Assembly (NCBI RefSeq): GCF_026191475.2
Contig: NZ_JAOSLC020000002.1
Coordinates: 124,001 to 188,000 of the forward strand
Direction of reading: 5' to 3'
DNA from: Polaribacter ponticola
GTDB lineage: Bacteria; Bacteroidota; Bacteroidia; Flavobacteriales; Flavobacteriaceae
DNA length: 64,000 nucleotides
Positions 8,699 through 19,843 of this stretch are shown here, in pieces. The first letter of the stretch is position 1. Each line of letters opens with the position of its first letter. A program made the position numbers and the translations under genes. The notes below the pieces were generated by a model, which searched no databases, was not told the DNA's origin, and saw nothing but the letters and a program-made list of their open reading frames with translations.

Positions 8699-10635
8699 AT
8701 GGAACAAAAAAATTCGATTTAAATTCTTTTATTGGTATGATTCTTCTTGGAGGAATTATGCTTTGGTATTTTTATATGAATGCCCCCGAAGCTGAAGTAG
8801 AAACTACAAAAACCGAACAAGTAATTGATGCTTCTAAAAATGTAGCTACAGATCAAACATTTGCAAATACAACTCCAACTGTTTTAAATGATTCTTTACA
8901 ACAAGTTGCAGCAAAAAACAAACTAGGTGCATTTGCAAGTAGTGCTATAAATGGATCTGAAGGTAGCTCTGTTATAGAAAATGAGTTGGTTAAATTAACG
9001 ATTGATAATAAAGGTGGACAAATTATTGAAGCTTTAATTAAAAACTACAAAACTTACGATTCTCTACCTTTATATATGATTAAAGACAACAACGCGTCTT
9101 TTAACATTAATTTTGGTACAACAGACAATAGAATTTTAAATACAAAAGATTTATTTTTTGAACCTGTTTTAACTAAAAACGGAAACAATTCTGTATTATC
9201 TATGAAACTGAAAGTTTCAGAAACACAGTTTTTAGAATATAGGTATGAAGTTAAGCCTAATAATTACATGATAGATTTCTCTGTTAGATCTCAAGGTTTA
9301 AGCACAGTTATCAATTCATCTAATCCTATTAATTTAGATTGGTCTTTAAAAGGTTTTAGACATGAAAAAAGTTTAAAAACAGAGAATACAATGTATTCTT
9401 ATTACTATTATAAAACAGATGACGAAGTAGATTATTTAAATGCTGGTAATACAGAAATTGTAAATGATTTAGATTGGGTAGCTTATAAACAACACTTTTT
9501 TACTAGTAATTTACTAACAGACACTCCTTTTTCAAATGCTACTGTTACCTCTACAGACTTAGTAAATGATATTAAAGTTGATACCTTATTTACTAAAAAA
9601 TACGAATTAAAAACTCCTTTAGCTTTAACAGGTGGTGAGTTAAATTATAATATGAAATGGTTTTACGGACCAAGTGATTATAATTTATTAAGCGGAGAAC
9701 AATTTATAGGAACGGATTTAGACCAGATTGCAGATTTAGGTTGGGGAATTTTCGGCTTTTTAAACAGAAATTTATTTTACCCTGTATTTAACTTCTTAAA
9801 AGGTTTTATGGGTAATTACGGGTTAATAATTATATTAATGACGATTGTTGTTCGTATTTTCATGTCGCCTTTAGTATATAAATCTTATTTATCTAGTGCA
9901 AAAATGAAGGTTATAAGACCTGAACTTACAGCATTAAATGAAAAATATCCTGGAAAAGAAAATGCAATGAAGCGTCAACAAGAAACTATGGCGATTCAAA
10001 GAAAAGCTGGGGTTAGTATGATGTCTGGTTGTATACCTGCCTTATTACAAATGCCTGTTTTCTTTGCTTTATTTAAGTTTTTTCCAACAAACATATCTTT
10101 AAGACAAGAAAGTTTTTTATGGGCAGTAGATTTATCTTCTTATGATACAGTTTTTAAACTTCCGTTCGAAATTCCTTTTTATGGAGATCATGTAAGTTTA
10201 TTTCCAATACTAGCTTCTATTGCTATTTTCTTTTACATGAAAATGAACCAAAGTCAACAAGCTAACATGCAAGCACCACCACAAGAAGGTATGCCAGATA
10301 TGAGTAAAATGATGAAGTATATGATTTACTTCTCTCCTATTATGATGTTATTTTTCTTTAACAACTACGCGAGTTCATTAAGTTTATACTATTTTATATC
10401 TAACTTGTTAACGATTGCTATAATGTTAGTAATCAAGCACTATGTAATTGATGAGGATAAAATTCATGCACAAATTGAGGAAAACAAAAAACGCCCTGAA
10501 AAAGCGAAGAGTAAGTTTCGTCAAAAAATAGACGCGGCAATGAAACAAGCACAAGAGCAACAAGCTGCACAACAGAAAAAAAGAAATAAACTAAAAAAAT
10601 ATTTCTTTCATATAAATAAAAAAACCAAAACTTAA
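8699..10635 (+). CDS. yidC: Membrane protein insertase YidC, frameshift near the N-terminus
   Basis: Inserts and folds inner-membrane proteins. The first membrane segment (MILLGGIMLWYFYM), the periplasmic P1 domain (about residues 80-350), and the conserved insertase core with GNYGLIIILMTIVVRIFMSP and later membrane helices are all present. The long frame begins only at 8737. The expected start (MEQKK then FDLNSFIG) begins at the ATG at 8699 and is thrown out of frame by a 7-A run at 8706-8712; eight A's restore 645 residues. The basic tail may be too long: one more A at 10576-10582 would stop the protein at QQKKKK, before the terminator that the present last codons overlap. As the gene is essential, true inactivation is unlikely. 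Confidence 0.93.
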
Positions 10636-10651
10636 TTGTTTTGGTTTTTTT
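10621..10651 (+). terminator. Rho-independent terminator of yidC
   Basis: An 11-bp stem (10621-10631 with 10638-10648) followed by a T-run. It overlaps the last codons of yidC as annotated. Confidence 0.8.
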
Positions 10652-11082
10652 ATTTTGTGAATTAGTGTTTTTATATTGATTCTAATTCTTAAAGAAAAAA
10701 TATTCATGAACTTTAAACATAAGATATTAAAACATCGTAAATTTAAAATTGTAACCTCACAAACTCTCTAAAAATAAATACTTTTTTGATTTAGATAAAA
10801 TAGTAAAATTTCTAATAGGTCAGAAAAAAGAATTACATGGATTTTGTATTTGTAAATTTTAATGAATTTAAAATTTAAAGAATACCCTAAAAAACATCAA
10901 GTAAAAGAAATTATCTTCAAATAAAAATCAACAATTAATATGGTATTTCTTACTCTAAAGTGAGTAATTAATTTAGCAATTTTTAAAATCTACAAATAAC
11001 TTCGTACAATTTCTAACAAACTAAATATTATTGAATCCCTATAATTATTTCTATGTTTAACTAAAATATAAATTACTGACAA
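10652..11082. other. Intergenic, no gene seen
   Basis: About 430 bp of A/T-rich sequence with stops in all frames. The only structure noted is a small inverted repeat around 10950-10967 (TTACTC ... GAGTAA). No remnant of a recognisable protein. Confidence 0.5.
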
Positions 11083-11093
11083 TTACACTTTCT

Positions 11094-12401
11094 TTAATTT
11101 AAATTTACCAAAAAAAGGATATAAACGTAACATAAAATTGTTAACACAAATGCTGTTTTAAAACCTACAGAATCTATTAAAGAGCCAAATATAAATGGAA
11201 TAATTGCTCCACCAACAATTGCCATACATAATAAACCAGATGCTTGTGCTTTTAAATCTCCCAAACCATCTAAGCTTAGTGTGAAAATTGTTGGAAACAT
11301 AATAGAATTAAACAAGCCAACTGCTAAAATAGACCACATAGAAAGTAATCCTGTGGTGTTAATTGAAATTAAAATCATGGTAATTGCTAAACCTGCAAAA
11401 ATTGCTAACACTTTACCTGGTGCCATAATTTTGGTTAAATACGCACCTACAAAACGCCCAATCATTGCGCCACCCCAATAAAAGATGACAAAAATACCTA
11501 ATAACGATTTTGGGTCTGAATCTGTAAATGTTTTATTAAATGTGCTTGCAATGGTATTGGCAATATTCATCATAGTTTCGTTTTGAGATACTACTGGCGC
11601 TAGATTCATATCTGTAAAATAATTCACTAAAAAACTTCCAATAGCAACTTCTGCACCAACGTAAACAAAAATACCCAATGCACCCATTAACATTAATTTA
11701 TTTTTAAGCAATGTTAAATATCCACCTTTAGGATTTTCTTGCATTACTTTTGGTAATTTTATAAAGCCAAAAATTAATGCTAAAACGGCAATGGAAGCAG
11801 CTATTAATATAAATGGAGTTTGAACTGTTGCTGCTTCAGCAATATAATAATTGTTTTTTTCTACTTCTGATAAAAGTTCTATTTCGGTTGATGTTTTTAC
11901 AGAATCGCTCAATAAAAACAAGGCACCAACAACAGGTGCAATGGTAGTTCCTAAAGAGTTAAACGCTTGCGATAAGTTTAAACGACTACTTGCACCATCT
12001 TCACTACCCAACAAAGCAACATACGGATTTGCAGCCACTTGCAATACAGTAATACCGCCTGCAAGTGTAAAATATCCTATTAAAAACACAGGAAAAGACC
12101 TCATTGAAGCTGCAGGATAAAACAACAAACAACCTAATGCCATGGTTAGTAAACCTAAAACGATTCCTTTTTTATAACCGATTTTCGACAAAATAAATCC
12201 TGCTGGCAAGGAGAAAACGAAAAAAGCTACAAAAAATGCAAATTGTACCAAAACAGTTTTTGCATAAGACATTTCGAAAACATCTTTTAATCTTGGCACT
12301 AAACTATCTACCAAAACGGTTATAAAACCCCAAAGAAAAAATAAGGTTGTTAAAAAAATGAAGGCGCTTTTATATGATTTTTTGGTAGTTGTTAATGACA
12401 T
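11094..12401 (-). CDS. FHS-type MFS sugar transporter (GlcNAc/glucose/fucose-like)
   Basis: A 435-residue, 12-helix major facilitator of the fucose/glucose/GlcNAc permease branch. Typical stretches are FFLWGFITVLVDSLVPRLKD in helix 1, GITVLQVAANPYVALLG, and RLNLSQAFNSLGTTIAPV. It would carry a free sugar across the inner membrane. It lies with glycosylasparaginase, GH92, GH20 and GH2 genes, so GlcNAc or mannose is the likely cargo (inference). The C-terminus ends abruptly at a 7-A run (11110-11116). One more base would extend it with FFGKFKLKKV to a stop at 11083-11085, closer to what I expect for the family, so a frameshift is probable. Confidence 0.88.
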   Translation of the reverse strand: MSLTTTKKSYKSAFIFLTTLFFLWGFITVLVDSLVPRLKDVFEMSYAKTVLVQFAFFVAFFVFSLPAGFILSKIGYKKGIVLGLLTMALGCLLFYPAASMRSFPVFLIGYFTLAGGITVLQVAANPYVALLGSEDGASSRLNLSQAFNSLGTTIAPVVGALFLLSDSVKTSTEIELLSEVEKNNYYIAEAATVQTPFILIAASIAVLALIFGFIKLPKVMQENPKGGYLTLLKNKLMLMGALGIFVYVGAEVAIGSFLVNYFTDMNLAPVVSQNETMMNIANTIASTFNKTFTDSDPKSLLGIFVIFYWGGAMIGRFVGAYLTKIMAPGKVLAIFAGLAITMILISINTTGLLSMWSILAVGLFNSIMFPTIFTLSLDGLGDLKAQASGLLCMAIVGGAIIPFIFGSLIDSVGFKTAFVLTILCYVYILFLVNLN

Positions 12402-12621
12402 ACTTTTACTTTATTGTTTTTGATTAAGGCTTGTTAGCTTTTAAAATACTGATTATTTTTAATGTCCAAAAAAATAAAACTAAAAAAATAGTTTATGTAG
12501 AAAATTGCAAATATTTTTAGCCCTGATTGTAGCATTTGTTTGAGCTCTTTTTTGATATGCTGATTTTTATCAGCACGAAGAAAAAGCGAGTGCGAAAAGC
12601 AGGAAATAGCTTCTAAAAAAT
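12402..12621. other. Intergenic with perfect hairpin
   Basis: Contains a perfect 6-bp stem with a TTTT loop (GCTGAT at 12559-12564, ATCAGC at 12569-12574) followed by a purine-rich stretch to about 12605. There is no U-tract on either strand, so it does not look like a terminator. Role unknown; possibly a dispersed repeat. Confidence 0.4.
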
Positions 12622-13624
12622 TTATGCTTTATTAAAATAATTTGATTGTATATTTTTGTTTTCTCCGTTTTTAAATAGATTGTAACTAAACCATTGATGG
12701 ATGGAATACGCGCCTGTTTCTCCTTGTTTATTTACCGCAATATAACCAACTTGAAAGTTTTTAAAATCTTTACCTGGTTTATTTACAATTCTTCCAATTG
12801 CAATTTCACATGCTTCTTGTGGGGTTTTTCCTTGTCGCATTAATTCTACAATTAAAAAACTACCAACGGTTTTTAAAACTTCTTCTCCCAAACCAGTTGC
12901 AGATGCGCCACCTACTTCATTGTCTACAAATAATCCGCCACCAATAATTGGCGAATCTCCTACTCTACCTGCTAATTTATAAGCCAAACCACTTGTGGTA
13001 CAAGCTCCAGAAATATTACCATCTTTATCTACCGCTAACATTCCAATTGTATCGTGGTTTTCTATATTGATAATCGGTTTGTATTCTGATTTTATTTTCC
13101 ATTTTTCCCAAGCTTTTTTAGAAGCTTCGGTTAGTAAATTTTCTCTTTCAAATCCTTTAGAAACGGCAAATTGTTCTGCTCCTTCACCAACCAACATAAC
13201 ATGTGGTGTATCTTCCATTACTTTTCTAGCCACAGAAATTACATGTTTAATGTTTTTAACACCTAAAACGGCTCCGTAATTCCCTTTTTCGTCCATTATA
13301 CAAGCATCTAGTGTTACATTACCATCTCTGTCTGGCAAACCTCCTTTACCTACAGATTGCCCTTTTTCGTTTGCTTCTTCTATTCTACAACCTTGTTCTA
13401 CAGCATCTAGTGCAGAAGCTCCTTTTGCTAAATATGCTGCTGCAGTTTCTACAGCTAAATCGGTTTTCCAGGTTGCAATTACTAATGGTTTAACAGATTT
13501 TATGGTTGAAGCTACAGTTTTTTTCGGTTGGTTTTGTCTCATCACAACTTATTATAGTTGATGAAACTACAACCAAACCTAAACCTGTTGCCGATGCTTT
13601 TTTTATAAAATTTCTACGTTTCAT
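12622..13624 (-). CDS. N4-(beta-N-acetylglucosaminyl)-L-asparaginase, Tat-lipoprotein, frameshifted
   Basis: Cleaves the GlcNAc-Asn bond that links N-glycans to peptide. It is an Ntn hydrolase that self-cleaves before a nucleophile Thr, seen here in ENHDTIGM. It also shows GRVGDSPIIGGG and the GASATGLGEEVL segment typical of bacterial glycosylasparaginases. The true start is the ATG at 13624: MKRRNFIKKASATG is a twin-arginine signal, followed by the lipobox IISC. That frame runs into a 7-T run (13518-13524 on +) and must shift. Removing one base (or adding two) joins it to the long frame and gives 333 residues. Adjacent to GH92, which supports N-glycan processing in the periplasm. Confidence 0.88.
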
Positions 13625-13667
13625 TTCTATTAACTTTTATTTGTTTTTATGTCTCTAAATGATAAGT

Positions 13668-16600
13668 TTATTGTTTTATTTGAATTTCATCTACAAATAA
13701 CCAACTTCTACCATTGTGTTTATATCCTAAATGCCATTCTGGAAGTTGCCCTAATTTATTTGCTACTACTTTAATATATCTAGCTTTTTTTAACACTTTA
13801 GCTTTCACTTTTTCTATTTCTACTTTATTTGATTCATTTATTTTTTTCAATTTTGGCGTAAAAATAGGATCAAATTTTTTACCGTTAATAGAAATTGAAT
13901 ATTGAACGCTGGTTGGTAAGAATATCCACGAACGTTGGTCTTTTAAAAAACCTACTTCTATTTCTTTAATATCTTTTACTTTTCCTAAATCTACAATGGC
14001 AACTACATCTGTATCAAAATAACCTTGCCAAGTACCCGTTCTAAAATCTTCTGCACCAACAATACCGTCTATTAAAGCATTATCTCCACCAGCATTGTAT
14101 TGGTTTGCAAATTCGCTTTGTAATTCAATTTTTAAGTTTGGATCTATTTTAAAAAAATCAGTAGTAATTATTGTGCTTTTAGAGTTTCCTTTTTCTGCAT
14201 ATACTTTTAAAGTCGCTTTATCAGAAATTGTAAAAGGTTGTTTATATTGCTGAAAATCATCTCCTAAAGTATAGTAAATACTTGCTTCTTTATCTACATT
14301 TTGTAAACTAACTTCTGTACTTCCTTTAAAAGCAATATCTCCTTTTGCAATAAACGGTGCGGCTACAATTAAGTGCTCTTTAATTTCTGTTGAAGGAATA
14401 AATTCATCTTTCGTTCCCCAAGAAGTTGGCTCATTTGTCATTTCAAAAACCAAACTTCCGCCCTTCATAATATCTGTATGATTGATAAAAGAATTCTCAT
14501 AATTAGTTCCATTTAACAAAACCGATTTAATGTATTTATTTTCTGATGAAATATTATTTGCTTGTACTGTAAACGATTTTCCTGATTCTAAATTAATAGT
14601 TGCTTTTTTAAATAAAGGAGCACCAATTATATATTGATTTGCTCCTGGAGTTACAGGATAAAAGCCTAAAGAACTAAAAATATACCAAGCACTCATTTGT
14701 CCACAATCTTCGTTTCCTGAAATTCCATCTGGAGTATTTGTGTACAATTCTGTTAAAATCTGACGAATTTTTTCTTGAGTTTTATAAGGTTTATTTACAA
14801 AATTGTATAAATATGCCATGTGATGACTTGGCTCATTTCCATGTGCATATTGCCCAATTAAACCAGTAATATCTAATTGATGACGACCAGAAGTTTTGTT
14901 TTCTGCTACAAACAATTTATCTAATTGATTTTCTAATTGTTGCTTACCTCCTAATAAATTCATAAAACCAGTAACATCTTGTGGCACATAAAAACTGTAT
15001 TGCCAAGAGTTTGCTTCTGTGTAATTAAAATTAACTTCATAAGGATCAAAAGGTGCAAACCAAGTATTTCTAAAACGACCTCTCATAAATTGAGATTCTG
15101 GATCAAAAACATTTTTATAATATTGTGCTCTTTCTGAGTAAGTTTTATAATCTTCATCTTTTCCTAATGATTTTGCCATTTGTGCAATTGTCCAATCATC
15201 ATAAGCATATTCTAAAGTTTTAGACACAGATTCACTTTCTTTTTCCACAGGAATAAATCCGAAGTTTTTATACGAATCCAATCCTAATTTATCACGAGTA
15301 GCAGAATGTTTCATCGCTTTAAAAGCTTTCTCTATATCATAATTTTTAATGCCTTTTAAATACGCATCTACAATAATTGGCACTGCATGATAACCAATCA
15401 TACAACCTGTATAATTACCTGCTAAATCCCAAATTGGCATAATACCACCTTCATCATATTTGGCTAAAAAGGTGTTTACAAAATCGTTAGTTTTTTCTTG
15501 TTCAATGATTGTATATAAAGGATGTGCAGCTCTATAAGTATCCCACATAGAAAATACTGTATAATAATCAAAATCTTTAGATTCGTGAATTTTTAAATCC
15601 ATTCCTCTGTATCTTCCATCTACATCTTGATATAAATTTGGTGCAATTGAAACGTGATACATAGATGAATAAAAATTTGTCTTATTATCTAGATTTGAAT
15701 CTTCAATTACAATTTTTTCTAATTGCTCTTCCCAAAAATCTTGTGCCGTTTTTTTAACTTGTTCAAAAGTTTGATTTCCTATTTCTCCTTTTAAATTTTT
15801 CTTTGCACCTTCAATATCAACTGCAGAAATTCCGATTTTGATAAAAACAGGCTCGTTATTTGGGTTGTTGAATTTCAAGGCTATTTTTTGAGCACCTTTC
15901 ATTCCTTTTTTTCTGGTGATTGTAACACATCCGAAAATGAGTGTGATGTTTCAATTGCAAAAAACAATCGTTGATCTGTTGCCCAAGCACTAGAAAAACG
16001 ATGTCCTGTTAATTCTGTATCAGAAACTCTATTAATTTTTGCATCTAACACTTTATCTCTGTGCAATAAATCTAAAATTACAAACTGATTTTCTTTGGAA
16101 GGAAAAATGTACTTATGAATTCCACTTCTTTTTGAAACTGTCAATTCAACATCAATATTAGTATCATCTAAATGCACTTTATAAAAACCAGGCTCTGCAA
16201 CTTCTTTATCATGAGAAAACTTAGATTTATACCCTTCTTTTCCATCTGCTCCATTATTAAAAATCTGCTTATCTGTTGGCATCAGTAAAATATCTCCATA
16301 ATCAGAAACTCCTGTTCCACTTAAATGCGTGTGCGAAAATCCGTAGATTTCATCATCTGAATAATGATAACCAGAACAACCATCCCAACCATCTAAACGT
16401 GTATCTGGAGACAATTGCATCATACCAAAAGGCATTGTTGCTCCTGGATATGTGTGTCCATGACCACCTGTTCCAATAAACGGATTTACATAAGAAATAA
16501 GATTTTTATCTTTTTTTGCATTAGAAACTACAGTTGGTTTCTGACAAGAAATGAAAGCAAAAAAGACAAATAAAAGTGAAATTTGGATAGCTTTTTTCAT
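13668..16600 (-). pseudogene. GH92 family alpha-mannosidase lipoprotein, frameshifted
   Basis: GH92 enzymes are Ca-dependent exo-alpha-mannosidases that trim high-mannose N-glycans. The signal peptide ends in the lipobox FISC. The N-terminal beta domain has GTGGHGHTYPGATMPFG and YGFSHTHLSG. The catalytic barrel has GGIMPIWDLAGNYTGCMIGY, GNEPSHHMAYLYN and GNEDCGQMSAWYIFSSLGFY. A chitobiase-C-like and an F5/8-type C-terminal domain follow (about residues 740-977). The frame breaks after about 230 residues (SFSDVLQSPEKKE then stop) and resumes in -1 at MKGAQKIAL. The break lies in a 7-T run (15906-15912 on +), A_AAA_AAG on the coding strand. One added base gives 977 residues. Divergent from GH20 across 62 bp. 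Confidence 0.9.
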
Positions 16601-16662
16601 GATTTTATAAATATAAATTTTTGTCTAAATTAGCAAGATAGCGATAATCAATCAATTAACAT

Positions 16663-18952
16663 ATGGGCACTTTTAGACTAACAACACGTTTTATAATACA
16701 CACAACAATAATACTACTATTAACAGCATGTTTTAAAGAAAATAAAAATCCAATTTCGTCATTAATAATACCAATTCCTACAGAACAGGTTATAAAAAAA
16801 GGAGCTTTTCTCTTAAATAGCCAAACAAAATTAACATTTGATAAAGAATTAGAAGACGTTGCAACTTTCTTTAAATCTTATGTTGAAAATCAAAAAAATA
16901 TTGAATTAAATAGTGGTGAAAAAACTAAAATTCATTTTAAAATTGATACATCAATTACTAATAAAGAAGGTTATCAATTAACTATTTCTACTTCAGAAAT
17001 TACGATTGCTGCTAAATCACAAAAAGGCGCTTTTTATGCTTTTCAAACAATCAGACAATTATTACCTTCTGATTTTGAAGCATCTAAAGAAAATGAATTT
17101 GCAATTCAATGTTTAGAGATTAAAGATGCTCCTCGTTTTTCTTACAGAGGAATGCATTTAGATGTTGGTCGTCATTTTTTCTCTGTAGATTTTATCAAAA
17201 AATACTTGGATTTAATGTCGATGTTAAAAATGAATACTTTTCATTGGCACTTAACTGAAGATCAAGGTTGGAGAATTGAAATTAAAAAATATCCAAAATT
17301 ACAAGAAATTGCTGCTTATAGAGATGAAACTTTAATTGACCATTATAATGATCAGCCTCACAAATTTGATGGAAAAAAATATGGCGGATTTTATACTCAA
17401 GAAGAAATTAAAGAAGTTGTAAAATATGCAACGGAAAGACAAATTACCATAATACCAGAAATAGAAATGCCTGGACATTCTCAAGCTGCAATTTCTGCAT
17501 ATCCTGAATTAGGTTGCACAAATGAACAAGTTAAAGTCGCTACAAAATGGGGCGTTTTTGAAGAAGTGTACTGCCCAAAAGAATCGACTTTTAAATTTTT
17601 AGAAGATGTAATTGATGAAGTTGTTGCTTTATTTCCTGGAAAATACATTCATATTGGTGGCGATGAAGCACCTAAAACGAATTGGAATAAATGTAAACAT
17701 TGTCAGAAACTCATCAAAAAAGAAGGCTTAAAAAACGAGCATGAATTGCAAAGTTATTTTATCACCAGAATGGAAAAATACATCAACATTAAAGGAAAAC
17801 AAATTATTGGCTGGGATGAAATTTTAGAAGGTGGTTTAGCGCCTAATGCAACAGTTATGTCTTGGCGAGGAACAAAAGGTGCAATTGAAGCTGCTAAAGA
17901 AAAACACAACGTAATTTTAACACCACAATCTCATTGTTATTTCGACCATTATCAATCTACTAATGAAAATGAGCCCATTGCTATTGGAGGTTTTTTACCT
18001 TTAGAAAAAGTATATAGTTTTAACCCGATTCCTAAAGAATTAACTAAAGAGGAAGCAAAATATGTATTAGGAGCGCAAGGAAATGTTTGGACAGAATATA
18101 TGCAAACTCCAGAAAAAGTAGAATATATGGCTTTCCCAAGAATGATTGCTTTGAGTGAAGTTGTTTGGTCTAAATCAGATACAAAAAATTATAACGAATT
18201 CGTAAAAAGATTAGAGTTCTTTAATAAAAAATTAGATGTAATAAATGTAAATTATGCAAATCATCTATATGAAGTTTCTGGTAAATTAATTAATAAGGAT
18301 AGTCAAATTAGCTACCAATTAGAAACTACAACAAAAGGGAAAAATATTTTATTTACAACCGATGGTTCTAATCCATTAAATACTTCAAGTAAATATTCTG
18401 ATAAAATTAAAATTGATAAAAGCGTAACAATTAAAGCTGCAGTTTTTAATATTGAAGGTAAACAACTTGGCAATATTTTTGAACAAAAAATAAACCTACA
18501 CAAAGCTGTTGGTAAAAGTATTTCTTTAAAAGTAGCACCTCATAAATCTTATAATGCCGGAGGAAAACAAGCCTTTATAAATGGAATTTCTGGTAACAAC
18601 AAACGTTATGGAGATAAAGAGTGGTTAGGTTTTAATGGAGATGATGTAGAAATTACAATTGAGTTTGATAAACCAACAGATATTAATTCAATTTCAACCC
18701 GTTTTCATAATGGAAATGGACAATGGATTTATGCACCGAAAGAGGTTTTAATTAGTTTTGATGGAAGTTATTTTGAAGGTTATGAAATAGGTCTTTCTGA
18801 AAATTTATTAGTGAATTTTAACCAAACTTTTAAGCATAAAAAAAGCAACCCTAATTCATTTAAAAATACCAAATTATGGAATTATTCCTTCGGGAAAACA
18901 AGGTGCAGGTCATAAATCTTGGTTATTTATTGATGAAATAATCGTAGAATAA
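16663..18952 (+). CDS. GH20 beta-N-acetylhexosaminidase lipoprotein, C-terminal frameshift
   Basis: Releases terminal GlcNAc/GalNAc by substrate-assisted catalysis. The signal peptide ends in a lipobox (LLTAC). A GH20b-like N-domain covers about 35-155, then the TIM-barrel catalytic domain about 157-510 with RGMHLDVGRHFF and the Asp334-Glu335 pair in HIGGDEAPKTNW. A chitobiase-C-like domain (about 545-610) and an F5/8-type domain follow. The long frame stops at 18915 with an unrelated tail. A 7-A run at 18838-18844 shortened by one base restores ATLIHLKIPNYGIIPSG and GHKSWLFIDEIIVE, ending at 18952 (762 residues), matching the end of the GH92 protein's C-terminal domain. Same transcription direction as cutC and the GH2 gene. 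Confidence 0.9.
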
Positions 18953-18958
18953 AAATAT

Positions 18959-19130
18959 GCTGTCTGTTCGAGTGAATTTTTGAAGAATAAAAAAACATCT
19001 CGATACAATTTTGATAAAAAACTCAAAATCACTCGATATAACAAATACTTTAAAAGAGGATAAATTACATAACAAAGTAAAAGATTATCTAAATAAGATT
19101 GCCACGTTATTCTTCTTCGCAATGACAAAT
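18959..19130. repeat. Dispersed palindromic intergenic repeat, copy A
   Basis: Holds GTTCGAGTGA and ATCTCGATAC elements facing each other, then ACTCAAAATCACTCGATA (18961-19040). A second inverted element, ATTGCCACG ... CGCAATGACA, lies at about 19099-19127. The same TCTCGATAC / ACTCGAA words recur at 19860-19980, 31933-31977 and 43665-43719. A minus-strand open frame here only translates the repeat. Confidence 0.65.
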
Positions 19131-19138
19131 AGAAAATT

Positions 19139-19843
19139 ATGAAATTAGAAATTTGCGCAAACTCATATCTATCTGCAATAAATGCTCAAAAAGCGGGAGC
19201 AGACAGAATAGAATTATGTTCTGAACTCTCTGTTGGTGGAATCACACCCTCTTATGCCATTTTAAAAAAAATATCAGAAGAAATTACGATTCCTGTAAAC
19301 GTGTTAATTAGACCTAGAAGTGGAGATTTTTGTTATATAGATGATGAGTTTTCTTTGATGAAAGAAAACATTTTACTTTGTAAAAAACTGGGTTTTAATG
19401 GTATTGTTTCTGGTGTTTTAAATACTGATAATTCCATAGATATAGAAAGAACAAAAGAATTAGTTGAACTTTCAAAACCCTTATCTTTTACGTTTCATAG
19501 AGCTTTTGACTGTGTTGACAATCCGCAAGAATCTTTGCAACAATTAATTGATTTAAAAGTGGATAGAATTCTTACTTCTGGTCAAAAGTTAAAAGCAGAA
19601 AACGGAATTTATCTTTTAATTGAATTACAACAATTAGCAAAAGATAAATTGATAATTCTACCCGGAAGCGGTATAAATGCTAAAAATGCACGCATTTTTA
19701 AAGTAGCAAAATTTAAAGAAATTCATGCTTCTGCATCTAAAATCATTGATAAAGAAAGTACTATTTTCTTTGATAAAACACCACAAACCATTTCTGATTT
19801 TGAAAATATTAAAGAAATACTAAACGTTATTAAAGATGCGTAA
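19139..19843 (+). CDS. cutC: CutC family TIM-barrel protein
   Basis: A 234-residue member of the CutC family (PF03932), starting with the usual LEICANSYLSAINAQKAGADRIELC and keeping SVGGITPSYA, NVLIRPRSGDFCY, FHRAFDC, RILTSGQ and GSGINAKN. It was named for copper homeostasis in E. coli, but that role is disputed, and the protein is a predicted (beta/alpha)8 enzyme. Here it lies between a hexosaminidase and a beta-mannosidase, with the next gene's ATG overlapping its stop codon by 8 bp (ATGCGTAA). The context favours a sugar-related role over copper (inference). Confidence 0.9.
   Translation: MKLEICANSYLSAINAQKAGADRIELCSELSVGGITPSYAILKKISEEITIPVNVLIRPRSGDFCYIDDEFSLMKENILLCKKLGFNGIVSGVLNTDNSIDIERTKELVELSKPLSFTFHRAFDCVDNPQESLQQLIDLKVDRILTSGQKLKAENGIYLLIELQQLAKDKLIILPGSGINAKNARIFKVAKFKEIHASASKIIDKESTIFFDKTPQTISDFENIKEILNVIKDA

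Noticed and set aside
11281..12120. Two plus-strand frames within the MFS gene
   Set aside because: Both lie opposite conserved transporter helices and have no plausible protein features.
18910..19128. Minus-strand open frame of 72 codons
   Set aside because: It only translates the palindromic repeat (its LSFLSKLYR peptide resembles the translated start of the GH2 frame) and has no independent support.
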